Shown here: positions 8,572 to 17,403 of the stretch, piece after piece | How positions within the stretch are numbered: the first letter of the stretch is position 1 | Layout: the number at the start of each line of letters is the position of its first letter | NCBI RefSeq assembly: GCF_900249755.1 | Contig: NZ_LT976854.1 | Location: forward strand, 2,285,709 to 2,349,708 | DNA length: 64,000 nucleotides | Source of the DNA: Cupriavidus taiwanensis | GTDB taxonomy: Bacteria > Pseudomonadota > Gammaproteobacteria > Burkholderiales > Burkholderiaceae | Reading direction: 5' to 3' | Made by a program: the position numbers and the translations under genes | The notes under the pieces: generated by a model | Seen by the model: only the letters and a program-made list of their open reading frames with translations | Told to the model about the DNA's origin: nothing | The model's database searches: none

Positions 8572-10580
8572 GCCGCGGGCGGCCCCGCGTGCTGCGGGGC
8601 CGGCTGGTCCGCCAGTTCCGGCGGGCCGATCTCGTAGCGGCCGCGGCCCGCGCCCTTGGCGCGGTATAGCAGCACGTCGGCGAGCCGCATCAGTTCGTGG
8701 TCCTGCGCCGCGCCGCCGCAGTACAGCGCCACGCCGATGCTGACATCGACGTCGGCCTGCACGCCTTCGAAGCTGAACGGCACGTCCATCGCCTGCAGGA
8801 TCGCCTGCGCGACCCGGCGCGCCGCGCCGGGCTGCGGCAGGTCTTCCAGCACCACGGCGAACTCGTCGCCGCCCAGCCTGGCCACGGTATCGCCCTCGCG
8901 CACGCACTGGCGCACGCGCTGCGCAAAGTCCTGCAGCAGCAGGTCGCCGGCGGCGTGGCCGTGGATATCGTTGACCGCCTTGAAGCGGTCCATGTCGAGA
9001 TACAGCAGCGCCATCAGCGTGCCGTGCTCGCGGCTGCGCGCCATGGCCGCGTGCAGCTGGCCCTCGAAGGCGCTGCGGTTGAGCAGCTGCGTCAGGTGGT
9101 CGGTGCGCGACATGCGCGCCAGGCGCTGCGTTTCCAGCTTGCGCTGGGTGATGTCCTGCACGTGCACATGCACGCCCACCACTTCGCTGCCGTCGGCGCT
9201 CCATTCCGGACGCAGGCTGGTTTCCATGCAGTGGTATTCGGGGCCATCGTCCTCGGTCTCGAAGGTCACCGCGCTGCCGGCCAGCGCGCGTTCCAGGAAC
9301 GGCCGCACGCGCGCGAAGCGGGCCTCGCCCAGCACCTCGCGCATCGGCCTGCCGCGCAGCTCTTCGGGCTTCAGGCCGAACACGCGCTCGTAGGCAAGGT
9401 TGTTGAACACATAGCGCGCTTCGGTATCGACGAAGGCCAGCAGCGACGGCAGCGTGTCGGTCACGGCGCGCAGCCGCCGTTCGCTGCGGTCCAGCGCCTG
9501 GCGGCGCTCGCGCACGTCGCGCATCAGCTTGATGAAGGCGCGGGTCAGGTCGCCGATCTCGTCGCGCTGCTGGCGCGTGGGCAGGCGCTCGAACGCGGAC
9601 AGGTCGTTGGCGCTGGCCAGCACCACGCGGTGCAGGCGCGACAGCGGCGCCAGCTGGCGCCGCACCGCCAGCCAGATCAGCAGCGCCACCCCGGCCATCG
9701 CCACCCCCGCCATGCCGAGAAAGCGCTGCTGCATCTGGCGCAGCGGGGCATAGGCCTCGCGCGCCGGCAGCAACGCCACCAGTTCCCAGCCGGTGCTCGA
9801 CATCAGGTAGCGCGCAATCACCGGCCGCGCCGGCGTCAGGAATTCGAGCAGCGCGGGGCTGTCGTCCTCGCCGCAGGTATCGGCCAACGGCCGTGCCGGC
9901 TGGCGCGCCTGGGCGGGATCGGGATGGCGCACGTAGACCGGCTCGCGCCCGGCCGATACCAGGCAGTAGTAGCCGGTGGTGCCGAGCCGGTTGTGCAGGA
10001 TGTCGACCAGGAAGTTGGCGCTGGACAGGTCCAGCCATCCGCCCACCAGGCCCACGAAGCTGCGCTGCGGCGACAGCACCGGCACCGCCACCAGCACGCC
10101 CATCTGGCCGGTGGTGCGCGAGCGGATCGGCGGCGATACCACCGGCGCCAGCGTGCGCGCCGCCTCGCGGAAGTAGGCGCGGTCGCGCACCTCGGCACCG
10201 GCGCCCTGGTTGCTGAGGACGTAGCCGTGCTGGTCGACGACCAGCAGCGCGTTGAACGCCGCCGGCACCGGGATCGCGGCGGACAGTGTCTGCAGCGCCC
10301 GCTGCCGCACCGCGGTGGCCTGCGCGCCGTGCGCCTGCGCCATCAGCCCGCCGAGCTGGCCGGCCTGGTGCGACAGCAGCTGGATACGGTCGTTCATGGC
10401 CGTGTCGAGCTGGTTGGCGGTCAGCTTGACCACGGAATCCTGCTGGCCCTCGAGCGCATCGTGCAGATCGCTGTGCGCGTCATACAGGGCGATCAGGACG
10501 ATGCCGGTGCCGAACACTGCGGCCAGCACGGTGGTGATGATCGCGATGCGCGCTTTCAGCGTGGGCGTGTAGACGTGCAT
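8565..10580 (-). CDS. Membrane-bound diguanylate cyclase (dCache-HAMP-PAS-GGDEF)
   Basis: A 671-residue c-di-GMP synthase. One hydrophobic helix near residues 12-32 is followed by a periplasmic double-Cache sensor (about 35-285), a second helix (AGVAMAGVALLIWLAV, about 290-305), HAMP, a PAS domain (about 375-490) and a GGDEF domain (about 500-665). The catalytic motif RLGGDEFAVVL is intact, and REGD five residues before it forms the inhibitory RxxD I-site. It should therefore make c-di-GMP with product feedback. The start MHVYTPTLKARIAIIT is chosen because the first helix follows it directly. The ligand is unknown. Confidence 0.9.
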   Translation of the reverse strand: MHVYTPTLKARIAIITTVLAAVFGTGIVLIALYDAHSDLHDALEGQQDSVVKLTANQLDTAMNDRIQLLSHQAGQLGGLMAQAHGAQATAVRQRALQTLSAAIPVPAAFNALLVVDQHGYVLSNQGAGAEVRDRAYFREAARTLAPVVSPPIRSRTTGQMGVLVAVPVLSPQRSFVGLVGGWLDLSSANFLVDILHNRLGTTGYYCLVSAGREPVYVRHPDPAQARQPARPLADTCGEDDSPALLEFLTPARPVIARYLMSSTGWELVALLPAREAYAPLRQMQQRFLGMAGVAMAGVALLIWLAVRRQLAPLSRLHRVVLASANDLSAFERLPTRQQRDEIGDLTRAFIKLMRDVRERRQALDRSERRLRAVTDTLPSLLAFVDTEARYVFNNLAYERVFGLKPEELRGRPMREVLGEARFARVRPFLERALAGSAVTFETEDDGPEYHCMETSLRPEWSADGSEVVGVHVHVQDITQRKLETQRLARMSRTDHLTQLLNRSAFEGQLHAAMARSREHGTLMALLYLDMDRFKAVNDIHGHAAGDLLLQDFAQRVRQCVREGDTVARLGGDEFAVVLEDLPQPGAARRVAQAILQAMDVPFSFEGVQADVDVSIGVALYCGGAAQDHELMRLADVLLYRAKGAGRGRYEIGPPELADQPAPQHAGPPAAQ

Positions 10581-10842
10581 GTCGGGTGCAGTGGGGGCGC
10601 AAGGCAAGCGAGGAACATTGCAGGCTTGGTCGCAAACTGCAGGTCGAGTCTCGGGTACAACCCTACCATACCCCTGCCTTGGCGGGGCATCGGGCATTTC
10701 CCCGCGCCTGTGGCCATGCCGCGGCGGGGCTGTGCGCGCCGCCTGCGCCACGGTATAGTCCCCCGCTAAGGCGAGGGCTGGCCGCATGGCGGCATGCCTG
10801 CGCAGGGCGCGTGCTCCTGCCGCATGCCGGAACCGACCGACC

Positions 10843-13800
10843 ATGAGACCGACTTCGCTTTCTCCCGCCCTGTTGTCATTGCTGGTCGCGGCCGGCGGCG
10901 TGCTGCTGACGGCGGGGGCATGGCTGCACGCCGACCGGCTCGAGCGCCGCGCCGCCCAGCAGCATTTCGACGCGCTGCTGGCGCAAGCCGGCAGCGCGCT
11001 GCGCGAGCGCATGCTCGACAACGAACGGCTGCTGCGCGGCGTCGCCGCGGTGATGACGGCCAACCCCGGCACCTCGCGCGCGCAATGGCGCAACTATCTC
11101 TATACCGCGCAGCGCGACGACCTGCCCGCCGGCACCCAGGCCATCGGCTACGCGCCGCTCGCCACGCCGCAGCAGGTACCCCAGCTGGAGCAGGCCGCGC
11201 GCGCCGACGGCCTCGCCGATTACCGCATCCACCCCGCCGGCGCGCGCGCGCTGTACGCGCCCATCCTCTACATCGATCCGCTCGACGGGCGCAGCATGCG
11301 CGTCGCGGGTTTCGACATGCTGTCCGAGCCCGCCCGCCGGGCCGCGCTCGAAGCCGCCCGCGACAGCGGCGAGCCGCGCCTGAGCGCCGGCCTGGACCCG
11401 CTCGGCGAGACCGGGGCCGCGCCGCGCCAGCGCGGCGCGGTGCTGTTCCTGCCGGTCTATGGCGGCGCCGCGGTCAGCACCGTGGCGCAGCGGCGCGAAG
11501 CCGTGCTGGGCTACGTCTACCTGTCGCTGCGGCTGGGCGACCTGATGCGCGCGGTCGGGGCCTCGGCCGCGAACGAACTCGAACTGTCGCTGCACGAGGG
11601 CGGCCCCGCCGCGGCCGGGGTGCTGCTGTCGGGCGGCCCCACCGAAGGCGAGCGGCGCGAAGACGGCAGCGCGCCGCTGCTGCGCGGCGAGCGCCAGTTC
11701 CAGTACGGCGGCCGTACCTGGACGCTGCGCGCCGCCACGCGTCCCGCCTTTGAAGCCGCGCACGGCCCGCGGCCCGCTTACCTGGTGCCGGCCATCGGTG
11801 CGCTGGCGACGCTGCTGCTGGCATGGCTGACCCATGCGCTGGCGCGCCAGGGCCGCGCCGCGCGCCAGCGCGAGGCGCAGGCGGTGCACGCCTGGGAAGA
11901 CGACAGCGCCATGCTGCAGGCCTGCCTGGCGCAGTCCGCCGATGGCTTCCTCGTCACCGATGCGCACGGCGTGGTGGTGCGCGCCAGCGAGCGCGCCGGG
12001 CAATTGTTCGGCACCGAGGCCGCGCGCCTGGCCGGCCGCAGCCTGGACGCGCTGGTTCCCGGCGCCACCGGCGTGGTCCCCGCCGACGCCGCGGCGGGTT
12101 CCGCGATCCACCGCGAACTGGCCGGCGTGCGCGCCAACGGCGACCGCTTTGCGCTGCGCGTCGGCGCCGCGCGCCTGCCCGCCGGCGACAGCGCCACGTG
12201 CCACTGGCTGTGGGCGGTGACCGACCTCGCGCCCGAGCGGCACGCGCAGGCCGACGCCGCGATGCAGGCCGCGCGCTATGCCGGGCTGCTCGAGCACGCC
12301 GCCTTCTGCGTCATCACCTTCGACGAGCACGGTTTGATCACCGGCATCAACCCCGCGGGCGAGCGCATGCTGTGGTACAGCAGCGCCGAACTGGTCGGCC
12401 GCATGCCCATGACCGGCCTGCATGTCGCCGCCGAACTGGCCGATCACGCACGCGCGCTGAGCGCCGAGCTGGGTGCGCCGGTGCCGCCCGGGCTGCCCGC
12501 ACTGCTGGCCAAGCCGCGGCTTGGGCTGACCGATGAGCGCGAATGGACCTGGGTGCGCAAGGGCGGCTCGCGCATGCCGGTGCGTCTGGCGGTGTCCGCG
12601 TTGCCCGCGCCGTCGCCCGCCGGGGTGTCCGCCGGGATGACTGCCGACAATGCCGCGCCTGGCTACCAGGCGATCGGCTATGACCTGACCGAGCGCCTGC
12701 GCGTGGACGAGTACATCCGCCACCTGGCGCTGCACGATCCGCTGACCGGCCTGCCCAACCGCGCCGAACTGAGCGAGCGCGCCCAGGCCTTGCTGCTGCA
12801 GGCGCGCACCCGCGGCGAGCGCGTGGCGCTGCTGCTGCTCGACCTGGACCACTTCAAGCGCATCAACGATTCGCTCGGTCACCCGGTCGGCGACGACGTG
12901 CTGCGCACCATGGCCGACCGCCTCAAGGGCACGGTGCGCCAGGGCGACCTGGTGGCGCGCATGGGCGGCGACGAGTTCGGCGTGGTGCTGGGCGGCCTGC
13001 GCCACGACAGCGAAGCCGAACTGATCGCCGCCAAGATCCAGACGCGCGTCAATGAAGAACTGCTGGCCGGCGGCCAGCGCCTGCGCGTGACGCCGTCGAT
13101 CGGCATGGCGGTGTTTCCCGACGACGGCGACACGCTGACCGAGCTGCTCAAGGCCGCCGACTCGGCGGTCTACGCCGCCAAGCAGAGCGGGCGCGCGCAG
13201 CTGTGCCGCTTTGCCAGCGCCATGGCCGAGGCCTCGCTGGCGCGCTTCACCATCGAAGGCCTGCTGCGGCGCGCGCTGGCCGGCAACGAGTTCCGGCTGC
13301 GCTACCAGCCGATCGTCGATGCCGCCACGCTGACCATTCCCGGCGTCGAGGCGCTGATCACCTGGGAGACCGCGGAGCGCGGCGTCATGCATCCGGCCGA
13401 GTTCATCCCCATTGCCGAGCAGAGCGGCCTGGTGGTGCCGCTGGGCGAATGGACGCTGGCCACCGCCTGCCGCGAGATCCAGGCGCTGCGCACGGAACTG
13501 GGCCGCGAGCTCGAGGTCGCGGTCAATATCTCGCCGCTGCAGCTGCGCCAGGCCAACTTTCCCGACACCGTGGCGCGCTGCCTGCAGCAGGCCGGACTGC
13601 CGCCGCAGGGGCTGGTGATCGAAGTCACCGAGGGCATCCTGGTCGACGGCGGCGAGACCACCATCGAGACCTTCCGCCGGCTGCGCGAACTGGGCGTGGG
13701 GCTGTCGATCGACGATTTCGGCACCGGCTACTCGGGGCTCAACTACCTGACCCGGCTGCCGATCAGCCGGCTCAAGATCGACAAGTCCTTCATCGACGGC

Positions 13801-14061
13801 GTGGCCACGCCCGGCCACGACCAGGCCGTCGCCGCGGCCATCATCGCGCTCGGCCACCAGCTGCACCTGAAGGTGATCGCCGAAGGGGTCGAGACCGCGG
13901 CGCAGTATGCCTTCCTGCGCGCGCAGGGGTGCGACGGGCTGCAGGGCTTCCTGTTCAGCCAGGGCGTGCCGCAGCAGGCGCTGCGTGAGGTGCTAAGCAA
14001 GCCGCTGGCGGTGCCAGAGATCCCGCGCGTCCCGGCGCCGTCCGCCGCGCAACAGGCCTGA
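10843..14061 (+). CDS. CHASE-PAS-GGDEF-EAL dual c-di-GMP enzyme
   Basis: A 1072-residue membrane protein. An N-terminal helix (residues 8-28) is followed by a CHASE-type periplasmic sensor (about 30-310), a second helix near 315-335, two PAS regions (about 355-465 and 475-620), a GGDEF domain (about 630-795) and an EAL domain (about 805-1055). GGDEF is intact (RMGGDEFGVVL) with an RQGD I-site. The EAL domain keeps EALITW, NISPLQLRQ, EVTEG, DDFGTGYSGLNYL, LKIDKSFI and AEGVET, so hydrolysis of c-di-GMP is also expected. It lies 262 bases from, and divergent to, the other cyclase gene. The start is the ATG leading into the first helix. Confidence 0.92.
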   Translation: MRPTSLSPALLSLLVAAGGVLLTAGAWLHADRLERRAAQQHFDALLAQAGSALRERMLDNERLLRGVAAVMTANPGTSRAQWRNYLYTAQRDDLPAGTQAIGYAPLATPQQVPQLEQAARADGLADYRIHPAGARALYAPILYIDPLDGRSMRVAGFDMLSEPARRAALEAARDSGEPRLSAGLDPLGETGAAPRQRGAVLFLPVYGGAAVSTVAQRREAVLGYVYLSLRLGDLMRAVGASAANELELSLHEGGPAAAGVLLSGGPTEGERREDGSAPLLRGERQFQYGGRTWTLRAATRPAFEAAHGPRPAYLVPAIGALATLLLAWLTHALARQGRAARQREAQAVHAWEDDSAMLQACLAQSADGFLVTDAHGVVVRASERAGQLFGTEAARLAGRSLDALVPGATGVVPADAAAGSAIHRELAGVRANGDRFALRVGAARLPAGDSATCHWLWAVTDLAPERHAQADAAMQAARYAGLLEHAAFCVITFDEHGLITGINPAGERMLWYSSAELVGRMPMTGLHVAAELADHARALSAELGAPVPPGLPALLAKPRLGLTDEREWTWVRKGGSRMPVRLAVSALPAPSPAGVSAGMTADNAAPGYQAIGYDLTERLRVDEYIRHLALHDPLTGLPNRAELSERAQALLLQARTRGERVALLLLDLDHFKRINDSLGHPVGDDVLRTMADRLKGTVRQGDLVARMGGDEFGVVLGGLRHDSEAELIAAKIQTRVNEELLAGGQRLRVTPSIGMAVFPDDGDTLTELLKAADSAVYAAKQSGRAQLCRFASAMAEASLARFTIEGLLRRALAGNEFRLRYQPIVDAATLTIPGVEALITWETAERGVMHPAEFIPIAEQSGLVVPLGEWTLATACREIQALRTELGRELEVAVNISPLQLRQANFPDTVARCLQQAGLPPQGLVIEVTEGILVDGGETTIETFRRLRELGVGLSIDDFGTGYSGLNYLTRLPISRLKIDKSFIDGVATPGHDQAVAAAIIALGHQLHLKVIAEGVETAAQYAFLRAQGCDGLQGFLFSQGVPQQALREVLSKPLAVPEIPRVPAPSAAQQA

Positions 14062-14215
14062 TCGCCGCGGCCCGCTGGAGCGCGTGCCGAAGCGCCCGCC
14101 GCATCCCAAATCCCCCGATACCTCCATCGAAAACCTTTGCCGATCTGCCATATGGCTGGCATCTGCGCTGCCTATGCTGGCGGCTGGTTCGATCGAGAGG
14201 CAGGGAGATTCGGCG

Positions 14216-15337
14216 ATGCAGGCAGGCAAGCCAACGCAGGGCAGGGCGTTCCTGGCCGTGGAGCAGGTCAGCAAGCGCTTCGGCGGCTCGGGCGGCTCGG
14301 GCGGCTCGGGCGGCTTTGTTGCGCTGGACGGCGTGTCGCTGTCGGTCGGGCAGGGCGAGCTGCTGTGCCTGCTGGGCCCGTCCGGCTGCGGCAAGACCAC
14401 GCTGCTGCGCATCATCGCCGGCCTCGAGCGCGAGGACGCCGGCCGCATCCACGCCGGCGCGCGCGAGCTGACCGGGCTGCCGCCGCAGGCGCGCGACTAC
14501 GGCATCCTGTTCCAGTCCTATGCGCTGTTTCCCAACCTGACCGTGGCGCAGAACGTCGCCTACGGCCTGCACGGGCGCGGCATGGGGCGCACGCACCGCG
14601 ATGCGCGCGTGGCCGAGATGCTCGACCTGGTCGGCCTGGCCGGCAGCGAACGCAAGTACCCGGGGCAACTCTCCGGCGGCCAGCAGCAGCGCGTGGCGAT
14701 GGCCCGCGCGCTGGCGCCGGCGCCGTCGCTGCTGTTGCTGGATGAGCCGATGTCGGCGCTCGACGCGCGCGTGCGCGAGCACCTGCGCGCGGAGCTGCGC
14801 CAGCTGCAGCGCCGCCTGAACATCACCACGGTGATGGTCACGCACGACCAGGAAGAGGCCATGACCATGGCCGACCGCATCGCCGTGATGGACGGCGGGC
14901 GCATCGTGCAGGCCGGCACGCCCGCCGAGATCTACGAGCAGCCGGCGTCGGCCTTTGTCGCCGGCTTTGTCGGGCAGGCCAACTGGCTGCCCGGGCACAG
15001 CGCGACGGCCGGGCACTTCACGGTGGGAGAGGGCAGCCAGGCGCTCGAGCTGCTGGTCGACGTGCCGCAGCCGGTGGCCGGCGCCGGCAGGCTGTGCTGC
15101 CGCCCGGAAGCCGTGCGGCTGGACCCGGACCCCGTCGAGCCCAACCGGCTGCTGGCGCGCATGGTCGACCAGACCTACCTCGGCAACCGCTACCGGCTGG
15201 CGCTGGAAGCCGACCGCCTGCCCGGCCTGACCCTGTTTGCCGACGTCGCGCGCGAGGCGCGGCACCGGCTGCCGGAGGCGGGCGGCCACAAGTTCTGGAT
15301 TGCACTGCCCGCGCCGGCGCTGCGGGTGTTCGCATGA
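14216..15337 (+). CDS. ABC transporter ATP-binding protein, phosphonate/iron/spermidine class
   Basis: A 373-residue ATPase of the PotA/FbpC/PhnT class with a C-terminal TOBE-like domain (about 250-370). Walker A is GPSGCGKTT near residue 58, the Q-loop FQSYALFPN, the signature LSGGQQQRVAMARAL, and Walker B LLLLDEPMSALD. The N-terminus has an unusual insert, GGSGGSGGSGG, encoded by a 9-bp tandem repeat just before the FVALDGVSL strand. A solute-binding protein gene follows 117 bases downstream, but no permease gene is present on either side. AGGGAGA precedes the ATG. Confidence 0.88.
   Translation: MQAGKPTQGRAFLAVEQVSKRFGGSGGSGGSGGFVALDGVSLSVGQGELLCLLGPSGCGKTTLLRIIAGLEREDAGRIHAGARELTGLPPQARDYGILFQSYALFPNLTVAQNVAYGLHGRGMGRTHRDARVAEMLDLVGLAGSERKYPGQLSGGQQQRVAMARALAPAPSLLLLDEPMSALDARVREHLRAELRQLQRRLNITTVMVTHDQEEAMTMADRIAVMDGGRIVQAGTPAEIYEQPASAFVAGFVGQANWLPGHSATAGHFTVGEGSQALELLVDVPQPVAGAGRLCCRPEAVRLDPDPVEPNRLLARMVDQTYLGNRYRLALEADRLPGLTLFADVAREARHRLPEAGGHKFWIALPAPALRVFA
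14282..14314 (+). repeat. 9-bp tandem repeat (GGCGGCTCG) inside the ABC ATPase gene
   Basis: Three exact copies plus a partial fourth, in frame, encoding Gly-Gly-Ser units. Family members normally run straight from the RFGG segment into the next strand, so this looks like a slippage expansion in a surface turn before Walker A. Confidence 0.85.
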
Positions 15338-15454
15338 TGCCCGCCACCACCGCCGCGCAGCGCTGGCGCGCCGGCTGAGCCTGTCCCACTGAGCCCGTCC
15401 CATGCTTGCCGTTCCGCTGCTTTCGCAACCCTGACCGATTCCAAAGGAGAACCC

Positions 15455-16492
15455 ATGTCCCGCATCCGCATCACCGGCATTTCCGCGGCAATGGCCGCGG
15501 TGGCCGCCACGCTGCCGCTGCTCGCCGGCCACGCCGCCGCCGCCACTGTGCTGACGGTCTACACCGCGCTCGAGGCCGACCAGATCGCCGCCTACAAGGC
15601 CGCGTTCGAAAAGGCGCATCCCGAGATCGGGATCAAGTGGGTGCGCGACTCCACCGGCATCGTCACCGCCAAGCTGCTGGCGGAAAAGGCCGCGCCGCGC
15701 GCCGACGCGGTGTGGGGCCTGGCCGGCTCCAGCCTGGCGATCCTCGACAAGGAAGGCATGCTGGAACCGTATGCGCCGAAGAACCTGGCCGCGATCGATG
15801 CGAAGTACCGCAGCCAGGCCAACCCGCCGGCCTGGGTCGGCATGGACGTGTGGGGCGCGGCGATCTGCTTCAACACCGTGGAGGCACAGAAGCAGGGCCT
15901 GCCCAGGCCCACCTCGTGGGCCGACCTGACCAAGCCGGTCTATGCCGGCAAGGTGGTGATGCCGCATCCGGCCTCGTCCGGCACGGGCTTCCTCGACGTC
16001 AGCGCCTGGCTGCAGATGATGGGCGAGCAGAAGGGCTGGCAGTACATGGACGCGCTGCACAAGAACATCGGCCTGTACACGCACTCGGGCTCCAAGCCGT
16101 GCAAGATGGCGGCGCAGGGCGAGTTCCCGATCGGCATCGCGTTCGAGTACCGCGCCCTGAAGTCGAAGAAGGAAGGGGCGCCGATCGATATCGTGCTGCC
16201 CAGCGAGGGCCTGGGCTGGGACATCGAGGCCACCGCCATCGTCAAGGGCACGAAGCAACTCGACGCGGCGCGCAAGCTGGCCGACTTCTCGGCGTCGCGC
16301 GAGGCGATGGCGCTGTATGAGAAGAACTTCGCGGTGCTGGCCGTGCCCGGCATCGCCAAACCCGACGCGCTGCTGCCGGCGGACTACGAAAAGCGCCTGA
16401 TCAGGAACGATTTCCGCTGGGCCAGCGACAACCGCGACCGCATCCTGGCCGAATGGAGCAAGCGCTACGAAGGGAAGGCGGAGAAGAAGTAA
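15455..16492 (+). CDS. ABC transporter periplasmic solute-binding protein, 2-aminoethylphosphonate/iron class
   Basis: A 345-residue exported protein with a signal peptide (residues 1-28, cleavage near AAA-TVLTVY). The mature part has the class II binding-protein pattern TVLTVYTALEADQIAAYKAAFEK and later EFPIGIAFEYRAL. This matches the PhnS/FbpA-like group that binds phosphonates, Fe3+ or similar anions. It resembles the putative aminoethylphosphonate type, but the ligand is an inference. AAAGGAGA lies just before the ATG. The ATPase gene is upstream, and the membrane component is missing from the locus. Confidence 0.83.
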   Translation: MSRIRITGISAAMAAVAATLPLLAGHAAAATVLTVYTALEADQIAAYKAAFEKAHPEIGIKWVRDSTGIVTAKLLAEKAAPRADAVWGLAGSSLAILDKEGMLEPYAPKNLAAIDAKYRSQANPPAWVGMDVWGAAICFNTVEAQKQGLPRPTSWADLTKPVYAGKVVMPHPASSGTGFLDVSAWLQMMGEQKGWQYMDALHKNIGLYTHSGSKPCKMAAQGEFPIGIAFEYRALKSKKEGAPIDIVLPSEGLGWDIEATAIVKGTKQLDAARKLADFSASREAMALYEKNFAVLAVPGIAKPDALLPADYEKRLIRNDFRWASDNRDRILAEWSKRYEGKAEKK

Positions 16493-16578
16493 GGCGGTTG
16501 GGCCGGGCGCCGCGGTGATCCTGGCAGCCCGCAGAAACGGGTACGCTGGCGGCGCCGCGGCAGCGGTGCCGGGCCTGC

Positions 16579-16902
16579 TCAGGCCGAGCGTTGCGCGTCG
16601 TCGGTCGCGGGAAGGCCCGCGTGCAGGCGGCGGTAGAGTTCGTCGATGCGCTGGCGGCTGGCCTGCAGCTCTTCGCGGCCGCGTTCGGTCAGCAGGTAGA
16701 CCCGGCCGATGCCGTCGCGCAGCACGCTTTCCAGGTAGCCTTCCATTTGCAGCGCGCGCAGCAGCGGGCGCACCGAGCCGATATCGACCTGGAAGCCGTA
16801 TTCCAGCAGCATGTCGGCCAGCATGGCCACCGTGGCGGGGACTTCCAGCGCGAATTGCAGGACGTAGACGCGGGCCAGCAGGCCCAAAAACTGTCGTTTC
16901 AT
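16579..16902 (-). CDS. PadR-like winged-helix regulator
   Basis: A 107-residue protein with a PadR-type winged helix. MKRQFLGLLARVYVLQFALE leads into a helix-turn-helix around residues 20-60, then the wing (YLESVLRDGIGRVYLLTERG) and a C-terminal helix for dimerisation. The spacing and the LTERGREEL motif are typical. The frame runs further upstream, but that part is Ala/Pro-rich, so the internal ATG is used; no strong ribosome binding site is evident. A possible promoter and terminator-bearing leader lie 130-240 bases upstream. The target genes are unknown; the ABC genes end 86 bases away, facing it. Confidence 0.72.
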   Translation of the reverse strand: MKRQFLGLLARVYVLQFALEVPATVAMLADMLLEYGFQVDIGSVRPLLRALQMEGYLESVLRDGIGRVYLLTERGREELQASRQRIDELYRRLHAGLPATDDAQRSA

Positions 16903-17036
16903 GTGAGTTGGCAACGCGGCCGGCGCCGCGCCGGTTGACGCGCGATGCTGGCGGTGTGACGCCGGCGGCGCCGCAGCACCGCCTATCAAGGGACCTTCGC
17001 CCGCCGGTGCGCGGGCAGCACGCATTTTACCGGAGC

Positions 17037-17107
17037 AAAAAAAGAAGCCGCCAGGAGGCCTGGCGGCTTGTCGGGAATGCGTCGGAGGGGTCAATTAACT
17101 CTGGCGC
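17037..17107 (-). ncRNA. Candidate small RNA (about 70 nt) or attenuator leader with intrinsic terminator
   Basis: The 3' end is a textbook intrinsic terminator: an 11-bp perfect stem (45-55 against 59-69 of the 17000 block), a 3-base loop, then CTTTTTTT on the minus strand. No minus-strand gene precedes it for 1.5 kb. A promoter at 17115-17144 would start transcription about 17107, giving about 71 nt. The unpaired part contains GACCCCUCC, complementary to a Shine-Dalgarno. It may be a trans-acting small RNA, or a leader that terminates before the PadR-like gene 134 bases further on. Not matched to any known family. Confidence 0.5.
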
Positions 17108-17114
17108 AGACCAG

Positions 17115-17144
17115 ATTTTAATTTAATCGAATGCGGATTGTCAC
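17115..17144 (-). promoter_or_regulatory. Sigma-70-like promoter for the candidate small RNA
   Basis: On the minus strand, GTGACA (17139-17144) is followed after 18 bases by TAAAAT (17115-17120): five of six matches in each box. It sits in the most A/T-rich patch of the region. Confidence 0.5.
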
Positions 17145-17403
17145 GCGCCGGGCGCGCGTCCCCTCCTGCGGGGGGTGATGATGAAAGGCCATGGAAAGGA
17201 AGTGATGTTTTTTTGGGACATTGTGGCCTAAACGGCCCCCAACTCTCAGGTAGATCTGTCAACAGAGCGGAATCGCCATTGGCCTTCTCGCGTCGGCAAG
17301 CGTCGGAACGGGGGCACAGGTCCGAATCCGGCTTGCGGTCCGCGCCGCACCGGCGTCCAATGCGGCATTGCTCACCTTGCCGGCGGGGCCCCCCGCCTGT
17401 CCG

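Larger units (their letters stand above)
16903..17403. other. 500-base intergenic region holding a candidate small RNA
   Basis: It lies between the leftward PadR-like gene and the rightward DMT permease gene. It contains an intrinsic terminator and a sigma-70-like promoter, both on the minus strand (listed separately), plus an A/T-rich patch. No protein-coding frame is convincing. Confidence 0.6.

Noticed and set aside
10876-13866. Long minus-strand frame (996 codons) opposite the GGDEF-EAL gene
   Set aside because: Shadow of the real gene; low-complexity translation and no motif.
17240-17276. Glycine-riboswitch-like string AACTCTCAGG...ACAGAGCGG before the DMT permease gene
   Set aside because: Only the 3' strand of the aptamer resembles the consensus. 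The 5' GGAGAG partner and the GCCGAAGG loop are absent upstream, so P1/P3 cannot form. Probably chance or a remnant.
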